Source: Cerasicoccus arenae (GTDB lineage: Bacteria; Verrucomicrobiota; Verrucomicrobiia; Opitutales; Cerasicoccaceae). Taken from it: a stretch of 64,000 nucleotides of DNA. The notes under the pieces are model-generated. The model was not told the origin of the DNA. It searched no databases and saw only the letters and a program-made list of their open reading frames with translations. Positions 36,303 to 45,195 of this stretch are shown one piece after another (within the stretch, counting starts at the first letter, position 1; each line of letters opens with the position of its first letter). Location: positions 91,279-155,278 of the forward strand of contig NZ_BMXG01000001.1 in assembly GCF_014651635.1 (NCBI RefSeq), read 5' to 3'. The position numbers and the translations under genes were made by a program.

Positions 36303-37292
36303 ATGCCGCGAACGACCGATCCCGAACTGCGCGAATTCATTCGCCGCCTGCCCAAGACCGAAACGCACCTGCACATCGAAGGCGGGCTGCCGCTCAACCT
36401 CCTGCGCGAAGTTCGGCCCGACGAACCCGAGCCTGAATCTTGGGCCCACGATTTTAAATACCGTGACTTCGCCCACTTCGAGCAGCAGCTGCTCACTTGG
36501 GGCTTCGCCTTCTACACCTCGCCCGAGCAGTATTACCGCTCTGCGCGCCAGCAGTTCGAGCAGCACTTGGCCCTCGGCGTGCGTTATGTTGAGTGCAGCT
36601 TCGCCAGCGGCGTTTCCGAGTTTGGCGGAATCAACGCCAAGGAGATTTTTCAAGCCATCAAAGAGGCCGCGCCCGCCGGTCTGGAAGTCCGTGTGTTCAT
36701 GGGCATTCACCACAGTGGTTGTGGCGAAAAAATGCGCCATGTGATCGAGGATTCGCTCACCTGGGATGGCTTTGCGGGCGTCGATTTGCATGGGCCGGAA
36801 GACCTGCCCATAGAGCCGTGGACCGCTGAAATCTGGGCCGCCGCCCGTGCTGTTGGCAAATACACCAAGGCACACGCTGGTGAGTTTCTAGGCGCGGATT
36901 TCGTCCGCCGCATCCTTGAAGAAACGGGTGCCCAACGCATCCAGCACGGCATTCGCTCAGTGGAAGATCCTGCCCTCGTTCGCCTCCTTGCGATCAGTGG
37001 CATCACGCTCGACGTCTGCCCAATCAGCAACGCCAAGCTCGTGCCCGGTGTCACATTGGAAAACCACCCGATCCGCGAACTCGTCGACGCAGGCGTCAAG
37101 GTCACGGTCAATACCGACGACCCCATCAGCTTTGGCAACAACTTGATTGATGACTACGAAGCCCTCTTTCACGCCCGTGGCTTCACTCGCGCCGAGCTCA
37201 AGCAGCTCGCCCGCAACGGACTGGAAGTCGCACTCGTTGACGAGTCCACTCGCGCCAGCTGGCTCGCCGAGCTCGACGCCATCAGCGTCTAG
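36303..37292 (+). CDS. add: Adenosine deaminase family protein
   Basis: 329 residues from the ATG at 36303; a TTG at 36243 is in frame but the family start (ELREFIRRLPKTETHLHIEGGLP) is close to the ATG. The zinc-binding HLHIEGG (residues about 17-23), the HHSGCG/GFAGVDLHGPED region, the catalytic KAHAGEFLG, the RIQHGIRS histidine, and NTDDPISFG carrying the zinc-binding Asp are all in order. It deaminates adenosine or a related 6-aminopurine nucleoside; some relatives act in menaquinone synthesis, so the substrate is open. Cytoplasmic. Opposite frames at 36213-36875 are shadows. Confidence 0.88.
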   Translation: MPRTTDPELREFIRRLPKTETHLHIEGGLPLNLLREVRPDEPEPESWAHDFKYRDFAHFEQQLLTWGFAFYTSPEQYYRSARQQFEQHLALGVRYVECSFASGVSEFGGINAKEIFQAIKEAAPAGLEVRVFMGIHHSGCGEKMRHVIEDSLTWDGFAGVDLHGPEDLPIEPWTAEIWAAARAVGKYTKAHAGEFLGADFVRRILEETGAQRIQHGIRSVEDPALVRLLAISGITLDVCPISNAKLVPGVTLENHPIRELVDAGVKVTVNTDDPISFGNNLIDDYEALFHARGFTRAELKQLARNGLEVALVDESTRASWLAELDAISV

Positions 37293-37343
37293 CAGACAAC
37301 ATCAGCAGTGCTCCCGCTCTGCACCCGACACACACCTGTCCAT

Positions 37344-37381
37344 TAAATGGTAGCGCAGGCGCGTCCCCGCGCTACCATTTA
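37344..37381. repeat. Perfect 13-bp inverted repeat (hairpin)
   Basis: TAAATGGTAGCGC (37344-37356) pairs perfectly with GCGCTACCATTTA (37369-37381) around a 12-base loop. There is no T-run. It lies between the adenosine deaminase gene and the transporter lipoprotein gene and could act as a structural terminator or be a REP-like element. Confidence 0.75.
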
Positions 37382-37477
37382 GACCAATAGAGCAGGATGA
37401 TCTCATGCCTCTCGGAAATTTTCCGTCACTACAGAAATGACCTGACAAAGCCTTCGTTGCGTGGGACTCTGCTCGCG

Positions 37478-39112
37478 ATGGCCATCCGATTTTCCAGCGT
37501 CTTATTTGCCCTACTTGCTCTCTGCCTGAGCGGATGCGGGCAGCGTGAGACGCCAGTCGAGCGCGCCAACCAAGACCGTATCCTACTACGCGCAAATGGA
37601 ACCGAACCTGCCGCGCTGGACCCGCATCTAGTCACAGGTGTGATGGAACACAACATCCTGACCTCACTCCTTGAGGGGCTCATCCGGCCGGACCCGAAGA
37701 CGCTCGCGCCGTTGCCCGGCGTCGCCGAGGCCTGGGACATCAGCAGCGATAGGCGCGTTTACACCTTTCATCTTCGGCCGGAGGCCCGCTGGTCTAACGG
37801 TGATCCCGTTACGGCCAAGGATTTTATATTTTCATACGAACGCATTCTCTCGCCCAAACTGGCAGCGGAATACGCGTCAATGCTTTACCCAATGGTCGGT
37901 GCCGAGGCTTTTAATACCGGCGAATTGACAGACTTTTCCCAAGTCGGCGTCAAAGCGCTGGACGAGCATACGCTGGAGATCACGCTCAAAGAGCCGACGC
38001 CGTATTTTCTCTCCCTGCTGACGCATTACACGTGGTTTCCTGTCCATCCCCCCACCATCCTCAAGCACGGAGAAATCGATCAGCGGGAATCACGTTGGAC
38101 GCGCCCCGGTAACTTCGTAGGCAACGGCCCCTTCACTCTCGAAGAGTGGCGCGTGCATGACTACATCGACGTGAAGAAAAACCCGCTTTACTGGGATCGC
38201 GACAGCATCTGGCTCAACGGCGTCCGCTTCCTGCCCATCGACAATCGCAACACCGAGGAGCGCGCTTTTCGCTCAGGACAGGTCCACGTGACCTATGCTA
38301 TGCCAGTTCATAAAATCGAGCCCTACAAGGAATCAGGCTCTGAGGCGCTGCTCATCTCGCCGTATCTGGGCACATATTATTACGCAATCAACGTTAACCG
38401 CCCCCCCCTAGACGATGTTCGCATCCGCCAAGCGCTCTCGCTAGCAATTGATCGTGAGACGATCACGCGGAACATCACCAAAGCTGGCCAGATTCCCGCC
38501 CCCTACTTTACCCCGCCCGATACCGCAGGCTACACCGCAGAGTGCCCCATGAGCTTGGACATGGAGCAAAACATCGCTGAGGCCCAACGCCTCATGGCCG
38601 AGGCTGGTTATCCCAATGGTGAGGGTATGCGAGATATCGAATTGCTCTACAACACTTCGGACAGCCACAAGCCCATCGCCGAAGCCATCCAACGCATGTG
38701 GCAAGAACATCTCGGCATCAACGCCACCTTGCTTAATAAAGACTGGAAAACCTACTTGATTGCCCGCCGTGAGGGGGACTTCGATATCGTCCGGGCAGGT
38801 TGGATCGGAGACTACAATGACCCCAGCACCTTCCTCGATCTCCTCACTAGCTGGTCTGGCAACAACGCCTCCAAATGGTCCACCCCCGACTACGACACGC
38901 TCATCCGCGAAGCCGCCAAGACCACCGACCAAACTGCCCGCTATGAACTCTTCCAACAGGCCGAAGCCATTCTCATGGAAGAAATGCCCCTGATTCCAAT
39001 TTACTTTTACGTCAGCGCCTATCTGGTCGATTCCTCCGTTCAGGGCTGGTATCCAAACATCCTCGACCAACACCCATACCAAGGCATCCGCTTGGAAACC
39101 GCTACTGACTAA
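37478..39112 (+). CDS. Oligopeptide-type ABC transporter substrate-binding lipoprotein
   Basis: 544 residues from the ATG at 37478, which begins a lipoprotein signal (AIRFSSVLFALLALCLSGCG; lipobox LSGC, Cys at about residue 21). Upstream frame to 37397 adds 27 residues with no signal character. Family-5 solute-binding fold: RILLRANGTEPAALDPHL, LTSLLEGLIRPDPKTLAPLPGVAEAWDIS, WSNGDPVTAKDFIFSYERI and the late YNDPSTFLDLLTSW. OppA-type proteins bind short peptides; nothing else of the transporter (permeases, ATPases) is adjacent. The eight-C run (38401-38408) is read as Arg-Pro-Pro in frame. Confidence 0.9.
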   Translation: MAIRFSSVLFALLALCLSGCGQRETPVERANQDRILLRANGTEPAALDPHLVTGVMEHNILTSLLEGLIRPDPKTLAPLPGVAEAWDISSDRRVYTFHLRPEARWSNGDPVTAKDFIFSYERILSPKLAAEYASMLYPMVGAEAFNTGELTDFSQVGVKALDEHTLEITLKEPTPYFLSLLTHYTWFPVHPPTILKHGEIDQRESRWTRPGNFVGNGPFTLEEWRVHDYIDVKKNPLYWDRDSIWLNGVRFLPIDNRNTEERAFRSGQVHVTYAMPVHKIEPYKESGSEALLISPYLGTYYYAINVNRPPLDDVRIRQALSLAIDRETITRNITKAGQIPAPYFTPPDTAGYTAECPMSLDMEQNIAEAQRLMAEAGYPNGEGMRDIELLYNTSDSHKPIAEAIQRMWQEHLGINATLLNKDWKTYLIARREGDFDIVRAGWIGDYNDPSTFLDLLTSWSGNNASKWSTPDYDTLIREAAKTTDQTARYELFQQAEAILMEEMPLIPIYFYVSAYLVDSSVQGWYPNILDQHPYQGIRLETATD

Positions 39113-39503
39113 CCATCAGCGATATATTCGACCTCGTTCTCTTCTTTGGCCAAGGCAAAGATGACATTGTCCATACCACCGAGCTCACAAAATCACAAGG
39201 CGAGTTCAATAACGGCTTCGATGTTGACGCCTACATACAAAACAAACCGACGCGCTGGAGCAATTTGGCCGGGAATTTCATCGTCAAGCAGTCCGCGAAC
39301 TCATCCATGTGTCCTGCCACAAGGCCCGCATTTTCCCATTCTGCCAGATGACCAAACTCGGCCAGTTGCACCCTTGTGCAGCGGAATTGAGCGGCGATCT
39401 CGCTCATGATGGCTACCGCATTTCCATTCTCGAAAACCACTACGATCAGGGCAAATACACCGACAAACACGAGCTTGTCATCCACTGCGGCGACAGCGCC
39501 TGA
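39109..39503 (+). pseudogene. Frameshifted remnant of an unknown protein gene
   Basis: Two overlapping frames look like halves of one gene. Frame A is open from 39109 to the TGA at 39349 and reads DIFDLVLFFGQGKDDIVHTT, then FNNGFDVDAYIQNKP. Frame B is open from 39228 to the TGA at 39503 and reads DALEQFGREFHRQAVRELI, then CHKARIFPFCQMTKLGQLHP and HDGYRISILENHYDQGKY. Both have protein-like composition, no start codon for A is seen, and the two join with a frame change between about 39228 and 39300. This indicates a 5'-truncated, frameshifted gene. The family is not recognised. Confidence 0.5.
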
Positions 39504-39536
39504 TTTCTCATTGCTGTTTGTCGGAAAGGCGGAAAA

Positions 39537-40202
39537 ATGGTCCTCATGAAAAACGCCGTCATTTTTCTGTCAGTTGCCTTACTCGCGGCCGTCATCGCCC
39601 TGGTCATCATCTTCACCCAACCGGATAAAGAGCCCCCCCCCCCCCCCCCCCCGCTCACCCAACCAACCACTCAGGAAATCGAGGCTGCGCGTATCAAAGC
39701 CGAGAATGAGGCAGAACAAGCTCGAGAAGCCGTCCGCATGGCCGAACTGGCCACCGCCCGCGCTGAGGCTGAACGCGAGGCCCGCGTAAAAGAACTCAAC
39801 GGCCGATTGGCTCGCGAAGCCGAGGCCCGTATAGCCGCTGAGGAAGCCGCCGTGGTCATGCGTCAAAAACTCGCCCTGATCGAAGACCAAAAACGCAAGT
39901 TGGAAGCCGAGGAGGCCGCTTTGGCCAAACGCACTGCCGATCTGAATGAAGACACTGAGCAGACCAAGGCCCTCATTGCCGAGATGGAGCAGCGACAGTC
40001 CGAGGTGCGCAAGCGCCAAGCTGAGATGCAGATGCTCGCCGAAAAAGCCGAGGCGCTGGAAGCCCAATCTGCATCCATTGCCCGTCGCCAAGCCGAAATT
40101 GAAGAGACGATTCAGGCCGAAGGCGGCATTATTACCATCCCCAACTATCGAATCTGGTCGCCGAACTACCGTCCTTCGCGTACAGCCGAAGAAAAGCTAT
40201 AG
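39537..40202 (+). CDS. Membrane-anchored coiled-coil protein with polyproline tract
   Basis: 221 residues. One N-terminal membrane helix (about 4-24, AVIFLSVALLAAVIALVIIF) is followed by a run of Pro (PDKEPPPPPPPLTQP) and then a long, charged, heptad-like coiled coil to residue about 190 rich in Glu, Ala, Arg and Lys; a short tail follows. The Pro run is encoded by 20 consecutive C (39633-39652), read in frame; a loss or gain not divisible by three would truncate the coiled coil. A GGAAAGGCGG before the ATG is one of the better ribosome sites here. It is followed 5 bp later by another membrane protein. Function unknown. Confidence 0.75.
   Translation: MVLMKNAVIFLSVALLAAVIALVIIFTQPDKEPPPPPPPLTQPTTQEIEAARIKAENEAEQAREAVRMAELATARAEAEREARVKELNGRLAREAEARIAAEEAAVVMRQKLALIEDQKRKLEAEEAALAKRTADLNEDTEQTKALIAEMEQRQSEVRKRQAEMQMLAEKAEALEAQSASIARRQAEIEETIQAEGGIITIPNYRIWSPNYRPSRTAEEKL
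39633..39652 (+). repeat. 20-C homopolymer in coding sequence
   Basis: Twenty consecutive C, the longest homopolymer in the window. Encodes the polyproline of the membrane-anchored coiled-coil protein. Confidence 0.95.
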
Positions 40203-40207
40203 CAACC

Positions 40208-40657
40208 ATGGCCGATACACCGCCAGCACTGCCCGGCAGCCAAGATGAGGATTACCTGAAAAGCCTCTCTCTCGCCTACTATATTGTTGGCGGTATACTC
40301 GCATTCTTTTCACTCATGCCCATCATGCATATGGTCATGGGCCTGCTCATTTTAACTGGCGGGCTGGAGCAAATGACCAATGATATGGCCAACGCAAATC
40401 CGCCGTTTCCCTTTCCTCCCAAGCTGTTCGGGTGGTTATTCTTCTTTGGCGGTACCTTTTTCGTTATATTCGGTGAGGCGGTCGCGATCAGCATTATTTG
40501 CGCCGGACGCTTCATCAAGCAGCGCCGGAACTATACCTTCACCTTTGTGATCGCGTGTATTGCCTGCGTATTTTTCCCCATTGGCACAGCGCTAGGCATT
40601 TTCACCATCATCTTGCTGACTCGCCCCAACGTAAAGTCACTCTACGGCAAAAGCTGA
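40208..40657 (+). CDS. Hypothetical three- to four-helix membrane protein
   Basis: 149 residues. Three or four hydrophobic segments: YYIVGGILAFFSLMPIMHMV, a FGWLFFFGGTFFVIFGEAVAISI block, and FTFVIACIACVFFPIGTALGIFTIIL. The C-terminal TRPNVKSLYGK resembles the ending of small bacterial membrane proteins of unknown function common in Verrucomicrobia and Planctomycetes. It follows the coiled-coil membrane protein by 5 bp, so the two probably form a unit and may interact. Not identified further. Confidence 0.65.
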   Translation: MADTPPALPGSQDEDYLKSLSLAYYIVGGILAFFSLMPIMHMVMGLLILTGGLEQMTNDMANANPPFPFPPKLFGWLFFFGGTFFVIFGEAVAISIICAGRFIKQRRNYTFTFVIACIACVFFPIGTALGIFTIILLTRPNVKSLYGKS

Positions 40658-40744
40658 TCCAGTCCCTCCTCACGTGAAACTGCGCAATAAACCCGCTTTT
40701 TCCTTGGCGAATTGGCGCAAATTCCATCCAATCACCGCCACATC

Positions 40745-42016
40745 ATGATCACTTCCGAAACATCCGCCCTCGACGCCACGCCGCTCGCGCAACTTGATCC
40801 CGAGATCTTTGCCGCAATGGAGCAGGAACGCGCGCGTCAGCAAAGCCACATCGAGCTCATTGCCTCGGAAAACTTTACCTTGCCTGCCGTCATAGAGGCC
40901 GCTGGCAGCGTGTTGACGAATAAATACGCCGAGGGCTACCCGGGTAAGCGTTATTACGGCGGGTGCGAATTCGTCGACATCGTAGAGCAGGTCGCAATCG
41001 ACCGCGCCAAAGCACTCTTCGGAGCCGACCACGCCAACGTGCAGCCACACTCCGGCAGCCAAGCAAACTTCGCCGTCTATGCCGCCACACTCAAGCCCGG
41101 TGACAAAATTTTGACGATGAACTTGTCGGACGGTGGTCACTTGACGCACGGTAATCCGGCTAATTTCAGCGGTAAACTATACGAAGTCGTTCACTATTAT
41201 GTGAGCCCAGAAGACGGTCGCATTGACTACGATAACTTGGCCGAACAGGCAGAAAAAGAGCGCCCAAAGATGATTACCGTAGGTGCCTCGGCCTACCCGC
41301 GCGTCATCGACTTTGAGCGCATGGGCGAAATCGCCCGCAGCGTCGGTGCCTTATTGCTGGCAGACATTGCGCACATCGCAGGCCTCGTTGCGACCGGAGA
41401 GCACCCCTCCCCTGTCCCACACGCAGACTTCGTTACTACGACGACGCATAAGACCCTTCGCGGCCCTCGTGGCGGACTGATTTTGTGCAAAGAAAAATTC
41501 GCCAAGGCGATCAACAGCGCAGTGTTCCCAGGCGGCCAAGGTGGCCCATTGATGCACATTATCGCAGCGAAAGCTGTTTGCTTCCAAGAGGCAGCCAAAC
41601 CATCGTTCAAGGCCTACGCGCAACAGGTCAAAGCAAACGCCGCTGCCATGGCTAAAGCCTTAATGGCAAAAGGGTATAAACTTTCCAGCGATGGCACCGA
41701 TAATCATCTTGTGCTCGTTGATCTGCGCCCCAGCCACCCAAACCTCACTGGTAAAGTTGCCCAGATCGCTCTTGACCAAGCCAACATCACCACCAATCGT
41801 AACACCGTCCCAGGCGAGACCCGTAGCCCGTTCCAAACCAGCGGCTTACGACTCGGCTCCCCCGCCGCAACTTCGCGCGGAATGAAGGAACCTGAGATGA
41901 TTCGTATTGTCGAAGCTATTGACTTGGTGCTTAACGACCCAGAAAACCCTGATAAAATAGCCCAGGCAAAGGCCATTGCCATTGAATTAACCGATAGATT
42001 TCCACTCCCTTACTGA
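40745..42016 (+). CDS. glyA: Serine hydroxymethyltransferase
   Basis: PLP enzyme that interconverts serine and glycine while charging tetrahydrofolate. 423 residues from the ATG at 40745; the TTG upstream at 40712 adds 11 atypical residues. Hallmarks: [19 protein letters not shown] at the start, [15 protein letters not shown], the [20 protein letters not shown] segment, and the cofactor lysine in [32 protein letters not shown] and the C-terminal [15 protein letters not shown] are also conserved. No Shine-Dalgarno sequence is seen. Single-gene unit. Confidence 0.96.
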   Translation: MITSETSALDATPLAQLDPEIFAAMEQERARQQSHIELIASENFTLPAVIEAAGSVLTNKYAEGYPGKRYYGGCEFVDIVEQVAIDRAKALFGADHANVQPHSGSQANFAVYAATLKPGDKILTMNLSDGGHLTHGNPANFSGKLYEVVHYYVSPEDGRIDYDNLAEQAEKERPKMITVGASAYPRVIDFERMGEIARSVGALLLADIAHIAGLVATGEHPSPVPHADFVTTTTHKTLRGPRGGLILCKEKFAKAINSAVFPGGQGGPLMHIIAAKAVCFQEAAKPSFKAYAQQVKANAAAMAKALMAKGYKLSSDGTDNHLVLVDLRPSHPNLTGKVAQIALDQANITTNRNTVPGETRSPFQTSGLRLGSPAATSRGMKEPEMIRIVEAIDLVLNDPENPDKIAQAKAIAIELTDRFPLPY

Positions 42017-42176
42017 CAATAATACCTTTGGAAGCTTGTAAATATCGCCCTTCGCGCAAAAAATTTCCTTTTCAGCCGAAACAAAGTGATATTCATAAGT
42101 AACCTGAATATAAAGATAATAACAGCACAGGTGTAATCACCCGTGTTCTACCAATCCCAAACCCGACTCCCGGAAT

Positions 42177-42863
42177 ATGACACTATCTCGTAAAACCAGA
42201 AGCCGCAAAGGCTTTACCCTCGTCGAATTGCTGACGGTCATCGCGATCATTGGCATTCTCGCCGCGCTGATTATCCCAGCTGTCGGCAAAGTGCAGGAAT
42301 CCGCCAAGAAGTCCGCTGCTGCCAGCAACGGACGTCAGATCGGCCTTGCTTACAACACCTTCGCAAACAGCGGTGGTAAAACCCGAAACATCACATCTGG
42401 TGGTACCGGTGACAGCGCACTGAATGCTGGCGATGCCGGCGATTATGCCTTTATCCTCGCTAAATACGGCGGCTTAAATGACGCCTCCATTTGGTACATC
42501 GATAGTGATGATGAACTCGCTGATGCCATTATTCCCAAGACAGTAATGGATGCTACAGAAGAGTCTCATCAGTTGGTCGGACCTGTCAGTTGGGATGTTA
42601 TTGCCAATCTGACTAAAAATGCCCCCACCAGTACTACGCCACTTGCCGCAACACGCGGAACTGATGGTACAAATAGCACATGGGACGAAACATCCCCTTG
42701 GAAGGGCGATGGCGGTCATATTATTTTCTTGGATGGCCATGTCGCGTGGTATGACGACTTAGATCTCGATCCGCTATTGAAGTATAATAGCAGTGAGGAA
42801 GCGAATAATCTTCAAGAAGCGGTCAACGATAATGCCGTCGTCCTTAAAGGAAAAGACATCTAG
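42177..42863 (+). CDS. Type II secretion-type prepilin/pseudopilin
   Basis: 228 residues. The class III prepilin signal is KGFTLVELLTVIAIIGILAALI: cleavage after Gly and methylation of Phe are expected, with Glu at position +5. The hydrophobic helix is followed by a globular domain. Near the end, GGHIIFLDGHVAWYDD matches the H-x-DG pattern of processing-associated C-terminal domains common in Verrucomicrobia and Planctomycetes. It may be a fibre subunit of a pilus or T2SS-like machine; no assembly genes are adjacent. It ends in a strong terminator. Confidence 0.85.
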   Translation: MTLSRKTRSRKGFTLVELLTVIAIIGILAALIIPAVGKVQESAKKSAAASNGRQIGLAYNTFANSGGKTRNITSGGTGDSALNAGDAGDYAFILAKYGGLNDASIWYIDSDDELADAIIPKTVMDATEESHQLVGPVSWDVIANLTKNAPTSTTPLAATRGTDGTNSTWDETSPWKGDGGHIIFLDGHVAWYDDLDLDPLLKYNSSEEANNLQEAVNDNAVVLKGKDI

Positions 42864-42895
42864 GACATTACGAAGTTGTTAGCACCTAATCTTTC

Positions 42896-42925
42896 AAAAG
42901 GCCGGATATATATCCGGCCTTTTTT
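42896..42925 (+). terminator. Rho-independent terminator after the prepilin gene
   Basis: A perfect 14-bp palindromic stem AAAAGGCCGGATAT/ATATCCGGCCTTTT (42896-42923), followed by a T-run (to about 42925). It is the strongest terminator of the window. Confidence 0.85.
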
Positions 42926-43050
42926 ATATCCAGCGAGCAGATGACAGATAACGACCAAATTCCGCCACTTTCTTCCACATATTGCTTTCGTTCTCGTCTT
43001 TTACATTTGGGACAGTATCTTGCTTAAGGTTTATCGATTACCCATTTTCC

Positions 43051-44724
43051 ATGACACCGACCTACATTATCGGCCATAAAAATCCGGACGCAGACGCCAT
43101 TTGCTCAGCCATCGCCTACGCCGCCTATAAGGGCGCAATCGGAGAGAAAGGTTTTATCGCTGCACGCTGTGGTAACTCCAATGCCCGCATCGACGCGATT
43201 CTCAGGCGTTTTGATCTACCATTGCCTTTATTCATGGGAGATGTGACTCCTCGCGTCCATGATATCATGCGCCGCGATATTCATCGTATCGGGCGCAAGG
43301 CAACCTGTGCGGAAGCCTTGGAAATCATCGACGAGCACGATATTCGTGCCCTACCAGTTGTCGAAGAAAACGGGCAATTGGCTGGTCAGGTCTCAATTTT
43401 TTCGCTTGGTGAATTCTTTATTCCCAAGCCCAACGATCCGCGCAAAATGCGCCATGTCCTCACCAGTATCGGGCACATTATCCGATCGTTGAAGGCGGAA
43501 GTGCTTAACGTGGTGGACCCGGAGCTGACGCAAGACCTCTACGTCCGCGTTGGCGCAATGGACATTCGTTCATTTGGTGCCTTCACCGAAACCGAGGGCA
43601 TTACGCTCAAGGAAAGTGTGGTCGTCGTGGGCGACCGCTACGACATCCAGCAAAAGGCGATCCAGGGCGGTGCCCGCCTACTCGTGATCACGGGCGGATT
43701 GGACGTGGAAGATGAAGTAGTGGAGTTTGCGCGTGATCGAGGGGTGTCGTTGATTATCAGCGCGGCCGATTCAGCGACAACGTCCTGGATCATTCGGACC
43801 GCCACCTTGCTCGAACCCATGATCAACTGCGATGTGCCCACCTTTGGCTCAGACGAAAAGGTCATGTCGGTGAAGCGAAAAATCGCCACCCAAAGCGCTC
43901 CAATCTTTTGTGTCGTCGATGAGAACAAAAAGCTCATTGGGCTCTTTTCCAAGGCAGACCTGCTCAAGCCCGTCCCTACCCGCCTTGTGCTCGTGGATCA
44001 CAACGAACTCGGTCAGGCGGTGAACGGAGCTGGGGAGGTGAACATTGTTGAAATCATTGACCACCATCGTCTTGCGAATCCAGCGACTGCCCAGCCCATC
44101 TTTTTCCGCAACGAAATCATCGGATCAACCAGCAGCATCATTGCCAGCCTCTACCAAAGCGCAGGCATCCAGCCGACACCAGCAATCGCGGGCATCATGA
44201 TGGCCGGCCTCATCTCAGACACGCTTAACCTCCAGAGCCCAACGTCCACCCAGAAAGACGCCGACCTCCTACCATGGCTGGCCAGCATTGCGGGCGTCAC
44301 GATTGAGGAAATTGCGGACTTGGTCTTCAATTCCGGCTCAATCATTCTGACCTCTAGCGCAGATCGCGTCATAGAAACCGATTGCAAGCAATACGACCAG
44401 GGCAGCATTCGATACTCCGTGTCTCAAATTGAAGAACTGGGTTACGAGAATTTCTGGAAACATAGCGGAGCGATTGAGAGCGCCCTAGACACTTACCGGG
44501 AAAGCAACCAACTTGATTTCTCCTGCCTCCTCGTTACCGACATTAATCAACAGAATTCACTGCTTCTGACTTCAGGCGACAGCGATATTAATAATAGTAT
44601 TTCGTTCAGCCACGTGGATAATCACAGCAATATTTTCGATATGCCGAGTATTGTATCCCGCAAAAAACAGTTGATTCCATACATTAGCAACCTGCTCGAC
44701 AGTATGGGCGTGGAAGCTCTTTAA
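43051..44724 (+). CDS. ppaC: CBS/DRTGG-type family II inorganic pyrophosphatase
   Basis: 557 residues from ATG 43051; the frame upstream to 42982 adds 23 residues. The DHH fold is split by an insert: IGHKNPDADAICSAIAYA (metal-binding HxD) at the start, CBS domain 1 (about 75-130, HDIRALPVVEENGQLAGQ), a DRTGG-like region, CBS 2 (about 255-310, SAPIFCVVDENKKLIGLF), then LVLVDHNELGQAV and IIDHHRLANPATAQP, which give the DHN and DHH motifs. The C-terminal DHHA2 lid has SRKKQLIPYI. Such enzymes hydrolyse pyrophosphate and are tuned by adenine nucleotides at the CBS domains. No other family member is in the window. Confidence 0.92.
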   Translation: MTPTYIIGHKNPDADAICSAIAYAAYKGAIGEKGFIAARCGNSNARIDAILRRFDLPLPLFMGDVTPRVHDIMRRDIHRIGRKATCAEALEIIDEHDIRALPVVEENGQLAGQVSIFSLGEFFIPKPNDPRKMRHVLTSIGHIIRSLKAEVLNVVDPELTQDLYVRVGAMDIRSFGAFTETEGITLKESVVVVGDRYDIQQKAIQGGARLLVITGGLDVEDEVVEFARDRGVSLIISAADSATTSWIIRTATLLEPMINCDVPTFGSDEKVMSVKRKIATQSAPIFCVVDENKKLIGLFSKADLLKPVPTRLVLVDHNELGQAVNGAGEVNIVEIIDHHRLANPATAQPIFFRNEIIGSTSSIIASLYQSAGIQPTPAIAGIMMAGLISDTLNLQSPTSTQKDADLLPWLASIAGVTIEEIADLVFNSGSIILTSSADRVIETDCKQYDQGSIRYSVSQIEELGYENFWKHSGAIESALDTYRESNQLDFSCLLVTDINQQNSLLLTSGDSDINNSISFSHVDNHSNIFDMPSIVSRKKQLIPYISNLLDSMGVEAL

Positions 44725-44761
44725 GTTGCACCGCTTGCATTTAAACCACAATTTTAGCCGC

Positions 44762-44977
44762 ATGAACCTGACTAATGATGAGGAAACATCTCTACGTTCC
44801 ATCGTCCACGACATGAACGGACAACTGTTCCTCATCCGAGGCCATTGTGAAATTGCAAAACGTTGTGATGAGGCCATCCAGCTCGAAAAGAGCATGTCTC
44901 AGATCCAATGCGGCACCAACGAGCTGGAGCGATTGGTCCATGAATTGCGGACTCATTTAGGTTTCCCTAAAATATGA
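44762..44977 (+). CDS. Mini-protein resembling a histidine-kinase DHp helix pair
   Basis: 71 residues from ATG 44762 (a TTG at 44726 lies upstream). The middle reads SIVHDMNGQLFLIRGHCEIAKRC, very like the first helix of a HisKA domain (H-D-x-N-x-L at the phospho-acceptor), and IQCGTNELERLVHELRTHLG fits the second helix. There is no ATPase domain. It might act as a phosphotransfer or dimer partner, or be a truncated kinase. It begins 38 bp after the pyrophosphatase stop. Function unknown. Confidence 0.55.
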   Translation: MNLTNDEETSLRSIVHDMNGQLFLIRGHCEIAKRCDEAIQLEKSMSQIQCGTNELERLVHELRTHLGFPKI

Positions 44978-45098
44978 GGGACGTTTTTGATGGTTTCCGG
45001 GCTTAATCATGCGCATAATGCTCCGATCAATGGTTTAACGCATTCATGAAACTCTTCACTCATCGTCGCCCCCAAACCTTTAGTCAATCTCCGACCAT

Positions 45099-45159
45099 AA
45101 GCTTCTCCAGAGCCGAAAATTCGGACGATACAGCTGTTCGATACGCAGCGGAGAAGCTT
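45099..45159. repeat. 10-bp inverted repeat between convergent genes
   Basis: AAGCTTCTCC (45099-45108) and GGAGAAGCTT (45150-45159) are perfect complements 41 bases apart, in the gap after the DHp-like gene and before the yggS end. Possibly a structural transcript end; there is no T-run. A 66-codon plus-strand frame (45046-45246) crosses it and is not supported. Confidence 0.45.
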
Positions 45160-45195
45160 CTCGATACCGCGCTGGCAGACATTTGGCTCGCCAAT

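Noticed and set aside
36213-36875. Minus-strand open frame (220 codons) opposite the adenosine deaminase gene
   Set aside because: Mostly shadow. The final 27 codons before 36303 look faintly protein-like (Lys-rich) but there is no start or motif to support a gene.
39579-40091. Minus-strand open frame opposite the coiled-coil membrane protein
   Set aside because: Antisense of repetitive coiled-coil codons; poly-Gly and Leu-rich product without features.
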